Part shown: piece by piece, positions 8,239-16,644 of the stretch
How the letters are laid out: each line of letters opens with the position of its first letter
Position numbering within the stretch: the stretch's first letter is position 1
From: DASZHJ01 sp035938015
Lineage (GTDB): Bacteria; Pseudomonadota; Alphaproteobacteria; ATCC43930; CGMCC-115725
NCBI GenBank assembly: GCA_035938015.1
Contig: DASZHJ010000241.1
Location: 1-53,980 of the forward strand
DNA length: 53,980 bases
Reading direction: 5' to 3'
Made by a program: the position numbers and the translations under genes
Notes under the pieces: generated by a model
Told to the model about the DNA's origin: nothing
The model's database searches: none
What the model saw: only the letters and a program-made list of their open reading frames with translations

Positions 8239-8286
8239 ACCCGCGCGCTCCAGCGAGTGCGAGCGCGTCTCGATGAGCGCTTCTCC

Positions 8287-10071
8287 ATGACCGACGGCCA
8301 GACCACCTACCGCGTGCTCGCCCGCAAATACCGGCCGGCGACTTTTGCCGAGCTTATCGGGCAAGAGGCGATGGTGCGCACGCTCACCAACGCTATCGCT
8401 ACCGGCCGCATCGCGCACGCCTTCATCCTCACGGGCGTGCGCGGCGTCGGCAAGACGACCACCGCGCGTATCTTGGCGCGCGCGCTCAATTGTGTGGGTC
8501 CAGACGGCAAGGGCGGTCCCACGATCACGCCCTGCGGTCAATGCGAGCCCTGCCGCGCGATCGCCGAGGATCGCCACGTCGACGTACTGGAGATGGACGC
8601 GGCCTCGCGTACCGGCGTCGAGGACATCCGCGAGCTCACCGACGGCGTGCGCTACAAGCCCGTCACGGCGCGCTACAAGGTCTACATCATCGACGAAGTG
8701 CACATGCTTTCGCGGCAGGCCTTCAACGCGCTCTTGAAGACGCTGGAAGAGCCGCCGCCCGACGTTAAGTTCATCTTCGCCACCACCGAGATCCAGAAAG
8801 TTCCGATAACGGTGCTGTCGCGCTGTCAACGCTTCTCGCTGCGCCGGGTCCCTGCGGAGCTGCTGGAAGCGCATTATGCGAAGGTCCTTGAAGCGGAGAA
8901 GGTGGCGGCCGAGCCCGCGGCGCTCGTGCTGGTGGCGCGCGCGGCCGACGGCTCCGTACGGGATGGTCTATCGCTCCTCGACCAGGCGATCGCGCTCTCG
9001 GGCGGGGCCGCTATCGCCGAGGCCTCGGTCCGCGACATGCTGGGCATCGCGGACAAGGGCCTGGTATTCGACCTGCTCGAGACCGTGCTCAAGGGCGATG
9101 CCGCCGGCGCGCTCGGCCGGCTGGGATCGCTCTATGACGGCGGCGCCGATCCCGTGCTCGTGGTGCAGGATCTGCTCGACCTCGTGCATTTCCTCATGCG
9201 GCTCAAGCTGACACCGAGCGCGGGCGAGGGCGATCCCGCGGTCGAGGGCGAGCGTGGCCGCGGCCAGCCGCTCGCCGCCAAGCTCTCAGTGCCGGTGCTG
9301 GTGCGCGCCTGGCAGATGCTGCTTAAGGGCCTATCGGAGATCCAGATCGCGCCCTCGCCGCTGCAAGCCGCGGAGATGGTTCTGGTGCGGCTCACCCATG
9401 TGGCGGACCTGCCAGCGCCCGCCGATGTCGTGAAGGCTCTCTCGACCGAGGGTACAGGCGTCCCTGCCTCCAGCGCCCGCTCGCCCTCGGGCACGAGCAC
9501 GGGCACCGCGGCGCCCTCGATGCTGGGCGGCGGTCCGGGCATTCCGAGCGCGCGGCGCAGCGCGGTGGGCGAAAGCGAGCCCACGGGCGCCCCTGGCATG
9601 CTGCGCGCGACCGAGCCCACAACCGCGCCAGCACCGGGGCCCGAGCCTATGCCGCAGAGCTTCGCGGAGGTGGTGGCGCTCTTCGACCGCAAGCGCGAGG
9701 CGCTGCTGCGCTCGCACCTGTTCGCCAATGCGCACCTGGTCCGCTTCGAGCCCGGCCGCATCGAGCTCAGGCCGACCGAGGGCGCGCCACGCGACCTCGC
9801 GAACCGCCTGGGCAAGCTGCTGGGCGATTGGACCGGCGAGCGCTGGGTGGTCAGCATTTCCCAGAACGAGGGCGAGCCCACGCTCCGGGAGCAAGCAGCG
9901 GCGAGAGACGAGACGCTCCGCCACGAGGCTGCGGCGCACCCGCTGGTGCGCGCGGTGCTCGACGCGTTTCCCGGTGCCCGCATCGAGGCGGTGCGGGACA
10001 TCGGCCGCGACGCCGCGGCGCCCCTCGATCCGGAGTTGCCCGCCGATGAGGCTGGCGAAGGAGAGCCATGA
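8287..10071 (+). CDS. dnaX: DNA polymerase III subunit gamma/tau
   Basis: Clamp-loader ATPase of 594 residues. It opens with YRVLARKYRPATFAELIGQE, followed by Walker A GVRGVGKTT, a four-Cys zinc module (CVGPDGKGG, then CGQCEPC), the DEVHMLSRQAFNALLKTLEE Walker B/sensor region and sensor-1 FIFATTE. A Pro/Gly/Ala-rich linker (about 385-465) leads to a tau-type C-terminal domain that contacts the polymerase and helicase. The ATG at 8287 starts the conserved region; an in-frame GTG-free extension upstream runs into the SRP RNA. I see no A-rich slippery run, so a frameshift-made gamma form has no evident signal here. ybaB starts inside its stop codon. Confidence 0.97.
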   Translation: MTDGQTTYRVLARKYRPATFAELIGQEAMVRTLTNAIATGRIAHAFILTGVRGVGKTTTARILARALNCVGPDGKGGPTITPCGQCEPCRAIAEDRHVDVLEMDAASRTGVEDIRELTDGVRYKPVTARYKVYIIDEVHMLSRQAFNALLKTLEEPPPDVKFIFATTEIQKVPITVLSRCQRFSLRRVPAELLEAHYAKVLEAEKVAAEPAALVLVARAADGSVRDGLSLLDQAIALSGGAAIAEASVRDMLGIADKGLVFDLLETVLKGDAAGALGRLGSLYDGGADPVLVVQDLLDLVHFLMRLKLTPSAGEGDPAVEGERGRGQPLAAKLSVPVLVRAWQMLLKGLSEIQIAPSPLQAAEMVLVRLTHVADLPAPADVVKALSTEGTGVPASSARSPSGTSTGTAAPSMLGGGPGIPSARRSAVGESEPTGAPGMLRATEPTTAPAPGPEPMPQSFAEVVALFDRKREALLRSHLFANAHLVRFEPGRIELRPTEGAPRDLANRLGKLLGDWTGERWVVSISQNEGEPTLREQAAARDETLRHEAAAHPLVRAVLDAFPGARIEAVRDIGRDAAAPLDPELPADEAGEGEP

Positions 10072-10391
10072 AGAACCTCGGTCAGATGATGAAGCAGGCG
10101 CAGCAGATGCAGACCCGCATGGCGGAGTTGCAGACGCGCCTTGGCGAGATGGAGGTCGAGGGTCAGTCCGGCGGTGGCATGGTGCAGGCGACGCTGACTG
10201 GCAAGGGTGAGCTGCGGCGGCTCAAGATCGATCCGTCGCTCGCCAAGCCCGAGGAGGTCGAGGTGCTGGAAGACCTCGTTGTGGCGGCGGTCAACGACGC
10301 CCGCCAGCGAGTCGACGCCATGGTCGCGGAGGAGATGAGCAAGCTCACCGGCGGCCTGCAGCTCCCCCCGGGGATGAAACTGCCGTTTTGA
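10068..10391 (+). CDS. ybaB: YbaB/EbfC-family nucleoid-associated protein
   Basis: DNA-binding protein of 107 residues. The pattern is LGQMMKQAQQMQTRMAELQ (coiled dimer helix), GQSGGGMVQATLTGKGELRRL and LEDLVVAAVNDA, with a C-terminal GGLQLPPGMKLPF tail. It is a nucleoid protein almost always encoded between dnaX and recR. It overlaps dnaX by 4 bases (ATGA) and recR by 4 bases, so the three are translationally coupled. Confidence 0.95.
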   Translation: MKNLGQMMKQAQQMQTRMAELQTRLGEMEVEGQSGGGMVQATLTGKGELRRLKIDPSLAKPEEVEVLEDLVVAAVNDARQRVDAMVAEEMSKLTGGLQLPPGMKLPF

Positions 10392-10975
10392 GCGACCTCG
10401 CGTCTCTGATCCAGCTCCTCTCGAAGCTGCCGGGGCTCGGGCCGCGCTCGGCTCGGCGCGCAGCGTTGCATCTGGTGAAGCGGCGGGAGAGCCTGATGCA
10501 GCCGCTAGCAGAGGCGATGCGGGCGGTCGCCGAGCGGGTCCGCGCTTGCTCGACTTGCGGCAATCTCGATACCGAGGACCCCTGCGCGCTGTGTCGAGAT
10601 CCCCGGCGCGACCCGCAGGTGCTCTGCGTGGTCGAGGACGTGGCCGATCTCTGGGCGATCGAGCGGACCGCGGCGTTTCGCGGCCGCTATCACGTGCTCG
10701 GCGGCACGCTCTCGGCGTTGGAGGGCGTGGGACCTGAGGATCTCCGCATCGACTCGCTGATCGCGCGGGCGGCCGGCGGCGAGATTAAGGAGCTGATCCT
10801 GGCGCTGAATGCCACCGTCGAGGGCCAGACCACCGCGCACTACGTGACGGACCGGCTTGCCGGCACCGGCGTTGCGGTGTCGCGACTCGCGCACGGCGTG
10901 CCCGTCGGCGGCGAGCTCGACTATCTCGACGAAGGCACCTTGAGCGCCGCATTGGCGCAGAGGCGCCCACTCTAG
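10388..10975 (+). CDS. recR: Recombination protein RecR
   Basis: Part of the RecFOR pathway that loads RecA at gaps. The 195 residues contain the N-terminal helix-hairpin-helix (LSKLPGLGPRSARRAALHL), a four-Cys zinc finger (CSTCG and CALC), a Toprim domain starting LCVVEDVADLWAIE, and the C-terminal Walker-like tail with GVPVGGELDYLDEGTL. The start is a TTG at 10388 that shares the TTGA with the ybaB stop; no ATG fits before the conserved N-terminus. It ends 7 bases from the convergent rmuC stop. Confidence 0.95.
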   Translation: MSDLASLIQLLSKLPGLGPRSARRAALHLVKRRESLMQPLAEAMRAVAERVRACSTCGNLDTEDPCALCRDPRRDPQVLCVVEDVADLWAIERTAAFRGRYHVLGGTLSALEGVGPEDLRIDSLIARAAGGEIKELILALNATVEGQTTAHYVTDRLAGTGVAVSRLAHGVPVGGELDYLDEGTLSAALAQRRPL

Positions 10976-10982
10976 ACCTCAG

Positions 10983-12338
10983 CTATTCCGCGACCATGCG
11001 TGGCGGGAGTTGGAGCTCGGGCTCCGGCCCGGGCTCGGCAGCCTCGATCTCGATCAGCGTGCTCTCCTCCGCGGTTTGCACTGCGAAGCTCGGCAGGCTC
11101 TGCGGCAGGGCCTTCGGCGGTTCGACACCGAGCCGAGCCAGGCCGCGAACGCGCGGCAGGAGCCGCGCGTTGATCGAGCCGGTGAATTTCATGAAATTGT
11201 CGACCGCGTTCTTGAGGCCCGCGCCGGTGCGCGCCGCATGGCTCAGGACGATGGCCAAGCCCTCGAGCACGGCGCGGGTCTTCTCGACGATCTCTTGCTG
11301 ATTCTCCATCTGGCGGAGCCGGCGGATTTCGGTGCCGGCCATGAGCAGCGCCGAGTGCAAGCCCGCAGGTCCCGCCGGAATGATCTGCGCCTGGCGCGCG
11401 CGCTGGAAGAACTCGGCATCGGCACGGCGGAGCCGCTCCAGCGCCGCCTCGTTCGGCAGATACATCAGGCTGATGATCTGAGGATCGTCGCCGCCGCGAC
11501 CCGCTTGCTTGCAAGCCGCGTAGACCGCGTTGCGGTAATCCTTCTCGGAGAGCGTGCGCAGATGCTGGTTCATGGTGCGCGCGAGGTTGTCGTAGGCGGC
11601 GGCTTCTTGCGGGGTGCCCTCGTGCTTGGCGATCTCCAGCATGAACTTCGAGGCCTTGCAGTCGATCACCAGAACGGTGTCGGTGGGCAGGAACACGACC
11701 GCGTCGGGCCTGAGCCGGCGCCCGGTCTCCTCGTCGACCGTGGTCTGTTGCAGCATGAAATCGCGGCCGACCTCGAGGCCGAAGGACTGCAGGGTGTTGG
11801 CAAGGCCGATCTCCGCGAGCTGACCCGCGCCGCCCGGGCTGGTCACTGCGCGCATCAGCAGCTCCATCTCGCCGCCGGTTTTGCTGACGCGGTCGTCGAG
11901 CACCGCGACCAACTGCGCGACCTCGGCCACCTGCTTCAGGAGCGTCTCGTTGACCTTGCGGACGCGCTCCTCGGTCTGCTGCTTCGCCTCGGTGGTCTCG
12001 CGCTTGTGATCGTCGAGCAGCTTGGAGGAGACCTGCGCCGCAGTGTCGGTCACCGCGACTTTGGCGGCGTCCATCATCTCCTTTCGGAGGCGCTCGAAGT
12101 CCTCGAGCCTGGTTTGCACCGCCGTCAGCTCCGCCTGCGCTGAAGCAGCGCCTCGCTCGGCGGTCACGCGGGCCTCGACCGCGGAGTCGCGGTCGCGCAG
12201 CGCCGCCTCGAGACGCGCCTCGAATGCTGCCAGATCCGTTTCCGCCTGGCTTTCGCGTCGGCGCAGCCACAGCGTGGTGATTGCGACCGACGCGCCAGAT
12301 GCCAGCACCACGAATCCGAGCGTCAGGAATAGGTCCAT
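10983..12338 (-). CDS. rmuC: DNA recombination protein RmuC
   Basis: Protein of 451 residues that limits DNA inversions/rearrangements in E. coli. It has an N-terminal membrane segment (LFLTLGFVVLASGASVAITT), a long coiled coil (about 30-165), then a PD-(D/E)XK nuclease-like core with LRPDAVVFLP and the catalytic VLVIDCKASK. The family block YNAVYAACKQ-like region and IISLMYLPNE follow. The start at 12338 puts the membrane helix at the N-terminus; an in-frame upstream start is less likely. It is divergent from def. Confidence 0.92.
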   Translation of the reverse strand: MDLFLTLGFVVLASGASVAITTLWLRRRESQAETDLAAFEARLEAALRDRDSAVEARVTAERGAASAQAELTAVQTRLEDFERLRKEMMDAAKVAVTDTAAQVSSKLLDDHKRETTEAKQQTEERVRKVNETLLKQVAEVAQLVAVLDDRVSKTGGEMELLMRAVTSPGGAGQLAEIGLANTLQSFGLEVGRDFMLQQTTVDEETGRRLRPDAVVFLPTDTVLVIDCKASKFMLEIAKHEGTPQEAAAYDNLARTMNQHLRTLSEKDYRNAVYAACKQAGRGGDDPQIISLMYLPNEAALERLRRADAEFFQRARQAQIIPAGPAGLHSALLMAGTEIRRLRQMENQQEIVEKTRAVLEGLAIVLSHAARTGAGLKNAVDNFMKFTGSINARLLPRVRGLARLGVEPPKALPQSLPSFAVQTAEESTLIEIEAAEPGPEPELQLPPRMVAE

Positions 12339-12478
12339 GGATGGCTCATGCCGCTCAGGTAGGTGCCCAATCGCCAGTTTCATCCTATCAGGACGAAACG
12401 GGAACGAAAGAACTTCCAGCGCGATTTTTATGGACATCGGCGCTACCCAATGTGCGGTTTTCGCGTTGGTGCCGAGGG

Positions 12479-12507
12479 TTGACGCGCCCCGTCGGCGGGC
12501 CTACCTA
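12479..12507 (+). promoter_or_regulatory. Probable promoter of def
   Basis: TTGACG (12479-12484) is followed after exactly 17 bases by TACCTA (12502-12507), 27 bases before the def start codon. The -35 is strong and the -10 moderate. It lies in the divergent region between rmuC and def. Confidence 0.45.
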
Positions 12508-12534
12508 AAGGGCCGATCTCGCTGGGAATTCCGC

Positions 12535-13059
12535 ATGTCGATTCTGCCGATCATCACGGCGCCAGACCCGCGCCTCAAGCTCAAGGCAAGGCCGGTGGCG
12601 GCAGTGAACGACGGCATTCGCCGTTTGATGGACGATATGCTCGAGACCATGTATCTCGCGCCGGGCATCGGACTCGCGGCTCCGCAGGTCGGCGTCACCA
12701 AGCGCGTGCTGGTGCTGGATGTCGCCGGCGAGGGCGAGAAACCGGCGCCGTTGAAAATCGCCAATCCCGAGATTCTCTGGCGCTCGGAGGAGCTCGCGAC
12801 ATACAGCGAGGGCTGCCTGTCGCTCCCCGAGCACTATGCCGACGTGACCCGGCCCGCCGAGATCAAGCTGCGCTATCTCGATTACCAGAACGAGGTCCGC
12901 GAGCTCCACGCCAAGGGCCTGCTCGCGACCGTGATCCAGCACGAGATGGATCACCTCGAGGGCACGCTGTTCGTCGACCACATCTCCGCCCTCAAGCGCA
13001 ACATCATCCTGCGCAAACTCGCGAAGGCGAAGCGCCAAGGAGCGCCGGCTCCGGCCTGA
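12535..13059 (+). CDS. def: Peptide deformylase
   Basis: Removes the N-formyl group from nascent proteins. The 174-residue protein has all three motifs of the metal hydrolase: GIGLAAPQVG, EGCLSLP (metal Cys) and QHEMDHLEG (two metal His and the catalytic Glu). The ATG at 12535 gives the conserved N-terminus ILPIITAPDPRLK; the frame is open upstream but that part is not family-like. It is followed by a DUF3124 gene rather than directly by fmt. Confidence 0.96.
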   Translation: MSILPIITAPDPRLKLKARPVAAVNDGIRRLMDDMLETMYLAPGIGLAAPQVGVTKRVLVLDVAGEGEKPAPLKIANPEILWRSEELATYSEGCLSLPEHYADVTRPAEIKLRYLDYQNEVRELHAKGLLATVIQHEMDHLEGTLFVDHISALKRNIILRKLAKAKRQGAPAPA

Positions 13060-13158
13060 GAGCACGTGCGACTCGTCCAAATCCAATCTCGACACATCCG
13101 GTTTCGAGTAGGATGGTCGCGTCGATTGCACGCCGTTCAGCACCGGGATAAGGATTCC

Positions 13159-13701
13159 ATGGCCTATCCGCGCCTTGCTACGATCTTCATTCTGGCTGGC
13201 TTGGCCTCGTTGCCGACCGCCAACCGCGCTGCGGCGCAAGGCGCCAAGCCCGACCCGCTCTCCCGCTTTCAATCTTCCCTGGTGGCGCCTCCAGCGTCCG
13301 CTCAGATTACGCTCCGCCAAAGTGTCTACGTGCCGGCCTATTCCAGCCTGGTGGGCTCTGGCGGCCAGGCGAGGCTCGATCTCGCGGTGACGCTCTCAGT
13401 CCGCAACACCTCCGCCACGTTGCCGCTGGTGGTCGAGCATATCGACTATTACGACACCGCCGGAAACCTGGTGCAGCACTACGTTCCGGCGACCGTTGCG
13501 GTCAGGCCCTTCGGCACCATTGAGATTCTGATCCCAACCGATGATATCCGCGGCGGCACGGGGGCGAACTTCATCGTCGATTGGGGCGCCACCCAGCCGA
13601 TCTCCGAGCCGGTGATCGAGACCGTCATGGTCGGCTCGAGCGGCAACCGAGGCTTCGCCTTCGTATCGCCGGGCCGTCCGATCCATGTGCCGAGCAAATA
13701 G
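13159..13701 (+). CDS. DUF3124 family exported protein
   Basis: Protein of 180 residues, function unknown. A signal peptide (MAYPRLATIFILAGLASLPT, likely cut after AAAQG) precedes one domain with the DUF3124 pattern: VYVPAYSSL, LAVTLSVRNTSATLPLVVEH, DYYDTAGNLVQHYV and GGTGANFIVDWGA. It is probably a periplasmic beta-rich domain. The start is set by an AAGGA five bases upstream of the ATG at 13159; the frame is open for 31 codons further upstream without such support. Sitting between def and fmt, it is likely expressed with them, but nothing points to a role in translation. Confidence 0.82.
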   Translation: MAYPRLATIFILAGLASLPTANRAAAQGAKPDPLSRFQSSLVAPPASAQITLRQSVYVPAYSSLVGSGGQARLDLAVTLSVRNTSATLPLVVEHIDYYDTAGNLVQHYVPATVAVRPFGTIEILIPTDDIRGGTGANFIVDWGATQPISEPVIETVMVGSSGNRGFAFVSPGRPIHVPSK

Positions 13702-13744
13702 CGGCAAAGCCAGCAAACGGCCGCTCCTTTAGCGTGGCGATCCC

Positions 13745-14665
13745 ATGACGCTTCGCCTCGCCTTCATGGGCACGCCGGATTTCGCCGTGCCGGTCCTGCA
13801 GGCGCTCTTGACTGCCGGGCATGTCGTAGTTGCGGTCTATACCCAGCCGCCGCGCCCTGCCGGCCGCGGACATCGCGCGCAGCCGTCGCCCGTGCATCGC
13901 GCGGCGGACGCGGCCGGCATTCCCGTCTATGCGCCTGCGAAGTTCGACCGGGCCGAGCAGGCGAAATTCCGCACGCTCGCGCTCGATGCCGCGGTGGTGG
14001 CGGCTTACGGCCTCATCCTGCCCAAGCTCGTGCTGGAGGCGCCGCGCCTCGGTTGCCTCAACGTGCACGCCTCGCTCTTGCCGCGCTGGCGCGGTGCCGC
14101 GCCCATTCAGCGCGCCATTCTGGCGGACGATCGCGAGACCGGTGTCACCATCATGCAAATGGACGAGGGGCTCGATACCGGTCCGATTCTGCTCGCCGAG
14201 TCGGTCGCCATAGGGCCGGAGGCCACGGCCGCCACGCTGCACTTCCAATTGGCGACACTTGGCGCGCGGCTCATCGTGCGTGCGCTCGCAGGCCGCGCGG
14301 ACGGCACTTTGGCGGCACGACCGCAGCCGGCAGCAGGCGTGACCTATGCGAAGAAGCTCGCCCGCGACGAGGGCCGGATCGATTGGAGCAGGCCGGCGAT
14401 CGAGCTGGAGCGCGCGGTGCGCGCGCTCAATCCAGTCCCCGGCGTGTGGTTCGAGCACGGCGCCGAGCGCATCAAGGTCCTGGCGGCGACGATGGCGGAG
14501 AGCGGCGCGACAGCGCTGCCGGGCACCGTGCTGGATGCCGGCCTCACCGTCGCCTGCGGGTCCGGCGCCTTGCGTTTGATCCGATTGAGGCGTGCCGGCC
14601 GCGCTGCCGTCGATGCCGAGGCCTTCCTGCGCGGCTACGCGCTGCCACCGGGCACGCGGCTCTGA
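13745..14665 (+). CDS. fmt: Methionyl-tRNA formyltransferase
   Basis: Transfers a formyl group from 10-formyl-THF to Met-tRNA for initiation. The 306 residues show the N-terminal Rossmann-like LRLAFMGTPDFAVPVLQAL, the folate-binding catalytic motif LNVHASLLPRWRGAAPIQRA and DTGPILL. The C-terminal tRNA-binding domain contains YAKKLARDEGRIDW. Complete length. Its TGA shares a base with the truA ATG (TGATG), so truA translation is coupled. Confidence 0.97.
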   Translation: MTLRLAFMGTPDFAVPVLQALLTAGHVVVAVYTQPPRPAGRGHRAQPSPVHRAADAAGIPVYAPAKFDRAEQAKFRTLALDAAVVAAYGLILPKLVLEAPRLGCLNVHASLLPRWRGAAPIQRAILADDRETGVTIMQMDEGLDTGPILLAESVAIGPEATAATLHFQLATLGARLIVRALAGRADGTLAARPQPAAGVTYAKKLARDEGRIDWSRPAIELERAVRALNPVPGVWFEHGAERIKVLAATMAESGATALPGTVLDAGLTVACGSGALRLIRLRRAGRAAVDAEAFLRGYALPPGTRL

Positions 14666-15408
14666 TGCCGCGCTATAAGCTCACTCTAGAATACGACGGC
14701 ACGGGCCTGGTGGGCTGGCAGCGCCAAGCGAGCGGGCTCTCGGTGCAGGAGATCCTGGAGACCGCGGTCGAGCGCTTCTGCGGCGAGGCGGTGCGGGTGC
14801 ATGGCGCCGGCCGGACGGATGCCGGCGTCCATGCCTTGGCCCAGGTGGCGCATTTCGATCTCTCGCGCGACAGCGACCCGGAGGAGATCCACGGTGCGCT
14901 CAATCATCACGTGCGCCCCCACGCGGTGTCGGTATTGGCCGTCGATCTGGTACCGGTGACGTTCCACGCGCGCATCTCCGCCCGCGGCCGACATTACCGC
15001 TATCGCATCCTGAACCGGCGCTCGCCGCCGGCGTTGGAGCACGATCGGGTCTGGCACGTGAGGCCGCCCCTCGACGTCGCGGCGATGCAGGAGGGCGCAC
15101 GGCACCTCCTGGGCGAGCATGATTTCACTACCTTCCGCGACGCGCTCTGCCAGGCGAAGTCGCCGATCAAGACGCTCGATGGCCTCGACATTGCCCGATC
15201 CGGCGAGGAAATCGTGGTGGAGGCTCGGGCGCGCTCGTTCCTGCACCATCAAGTCCGCAACATGGTGGGAACGCTGAAGCTCGTGGGGCTCGGAAAGTGG
15301 TCGCCGCTTCACGTGAAACGGGCGCTCGAGGCGAGGGAACGCCGCGCGGGCGGCCCAACCGCGCCCGCGCAAGGTCTTTGCCTGGTCGGCGTGACCTATT
15401 TGACGTAG
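14665..15408 (+). CDS. truA: tRNA pseudouridine(38-40) synthase
   Basis: Isomerises uridines 38-40 in the anticodon arm. The 247 residues begin YKLTLEYDGTGLVGWQRQ and contain the catalytic-Asp motif GAGRTDAGVHALAQV, the RHYRYRILN strand and ARSFLHHQVRNMVGTL. The start overlaps the fmt stop by one base. The last 13 bases overlap the end of the convergent exoD-like gene. Confidence 0.96.
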   Translation: MPRYKLTLEYDGTGLVGWQRQASGLSVQEILETAVERFCGEAVRVHGAGRTDAGVHALAQVAHFDLSRDSDPEEIHGALNHHVRPHAVSVLAVDLVPVTFHARISARGRHYRYRILNRRSPPALEHDRVWHVRPPLDVAAMQEGARHLLGEHDFTTFRDALCQAKSPIKTLDGLDIARSGEEIVVEARARSFLHHQVRNMVGTLKLVGLGKWSPLHVKRALEARERRAGGPTAPAQGLCLVGVTYLT

Positions 15409-16022
15409 CCGAGCAACTCCACGATCGCGAGTGCGCCGCCTGCTACGAGCGCGGCATTCCAGGCGAGCGCTAGGATTCCGCAGCCCAACCCCACGCCCAG
15501 CGCACGGCTGTCTTCCTCCATCAGCCCCAGCGACAGCACCACTAGCGCATAGGCGATCGGCGCGTTGCCGAAAGGTATCGGGAATGCGAGTACGATGCTC
15601 AGGAGCATCACGGCGACGCCGATCACCCTTTCGCCGGCGGGCTCTGTGAGCCAGGACGGCCGTGGGCCAAGCCAGACCTCCACACGCCTGATGGTCGGCA
15701 AGACGCGGTCGAGGAAGCGGGAGTATCCCGCCGAGCTCACGGACCATTGCCGGGCGCGCTGGGGGATCCAGGGCGATGGCCGGCCCGACGCAAGCTGTGC
15801 GCCCAGCACGACAAGGCCGATCGCGAAGGGGAGGGAAAATCCGGGAATGTGCGGTCCGGGGATCGCGTTGATCAGGGCGGGCACCAGGATGAGCAAGCCG
15901 AAACCGTGATCGCTGAGCGCATCGAGGAGCTCGCCCAAGCTGATCCGCGCGGCCGGGTGGCTCACGAGAACCAGAGCCAGCGCCTCGGAAATCCGGGCCC
16001 TTCGGGTGCCGGAGCTCGCCAT
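15396..16022 (-). CDS. ExoD-family membrane protein (exopolysaccharide synthesis type)
   Basis: Integral membrane protein of 208 residues in the ExoD family, named after a Sinorhizobium gene affecting exopolysaccharide and alkali tolerance; the molecular role is unknown. Signature stretches are LGELLDALSDHGFGLLILVP, NAIPGPHIPGFSLPFAIGLV and FPIPFGNAPIAYALVVLSLG, with about four to five hydrophobic segments. The ATG at 16022 overlaps the upstream stop codon (TGATG), so it is coupled to the membrane-protein gene before it. Confidence 0.85.
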   Translation of the reverse strand: MASSGTRRARISEALALVLVSHPAARISLGELLDALSDHGFGLLILVPALINAIPGPHIPGFSLPFAIGLVVLGAQLASGRPSPWIPQRARQWSVSSAGYSRFLDRVLPTIRRVEVWLGPRPSWLTEPAGERVIGVAVMLLSIVLAFPIPFGNAPIAYALVVLSLGLMEEDSRALGVGLGCGILALAWNAALVAGGALAIVELLGYVK

Positions 16023-16636
16023 CACGCCAGTGCGTTCGATATTTTATCGAGGGCGAGCCCGGAGACGATGTCGAGCAGCACGACGATGATCGGCAGCGCG
16101 ACGCCCGCATCGAGACTCACCCAGGCCACGTACCACTCGTAGGCGTACACCGCGACCCTGAGCGCCGCGCCCGCCAGAACTGCGGTATAGGCGACCAGCG
16201 CGGCGCTGCCCGAAGCCGACGCGACGTTGCTGAGATCGACCACGCTGCCTGCGGCAGTGAACAGCCCCACGATCAGCAGCACCGCCAAGGCCAGTGGGAT
16301 CTGCGTCCAATTGTAAGTCGTGACGAAGAGCCAGTACCGTTCCGCGCGGCCGTACCAGCGGGCAAGGCCATAAATGACTGCCAGCAGCACGGGCGGGACG
16401 AGCATGGCCCCGATCAACTGGAACGCCGCGCTATGTGGGGGCAGGACCTCTGCAGTCGGGCCAAGCTCGTCGATCGCGATGATCGCGACGTTCACTGGCA
16501 GCACGAAAGCGATGGCCCAGAAGGAGCGCAAGCCCCCGCCGCGGCTGCCGTCAAAATCGGCGAGGCCTCGAGTGTCGAGGAACAGCAGTCGCCAAGCGCC
16601 ATGGAGCGCACGCCAAATCTCGGCGAGACTCGGCAT
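16022..16636 (-). CDS. Polytopic membrane protein of unknown function
   Basis: Protein of 204 residues with about five hydrophobic segments (for example FWAIAFVLPVNVAIIAI, LIGAMLVPPVLLAVIYGLA and IPLALAVLLIVGLF). An amphipathic N-terminus (LAEIWRALHGAWRLLFLDTR) resembles Yip1-like membrane proteins, but I cannot assign a family firmly. The ATG at 16636 lies 8 bases after dapE. The frame extends far upstream, but that part is a shadow of dapE. Expression is probably tied to dapD-dapE. Confidence 0.75.
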   Translation of the reverse strand: MPSLAEIWRALHGAWRLLFLDTRGLADFDGSRGGGLRSFWAIAFVLPVNVAIIAIDELGPTAEVLPPHSAAFQLIGAMLVPPVLLAVIYGLARWYGRAERYWLFVTTYNWTQIPLALAVLLIVGLFTAAGSVVDLSNVASASGSAALVAYTAVLAGAALRVAVYAYEWYVAWVSLDAGVALPIIVVLLDIVSGLALDKISNALA

Positions 16637-16644
16637 CACCCGGC

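Noticed and set aside
8287..10071. Programmed frameshift in dnaX producing gamma
   Set aside because: No A-rich slippery heptamer was seen in the linker region; only the full-length product is supported.
12022..12534. N-terminal extension of def in frame over 170 codons
   Set aside because: The extra sequence is opposite rmuC, has no deformylase similarity, and the promoter lies within it.
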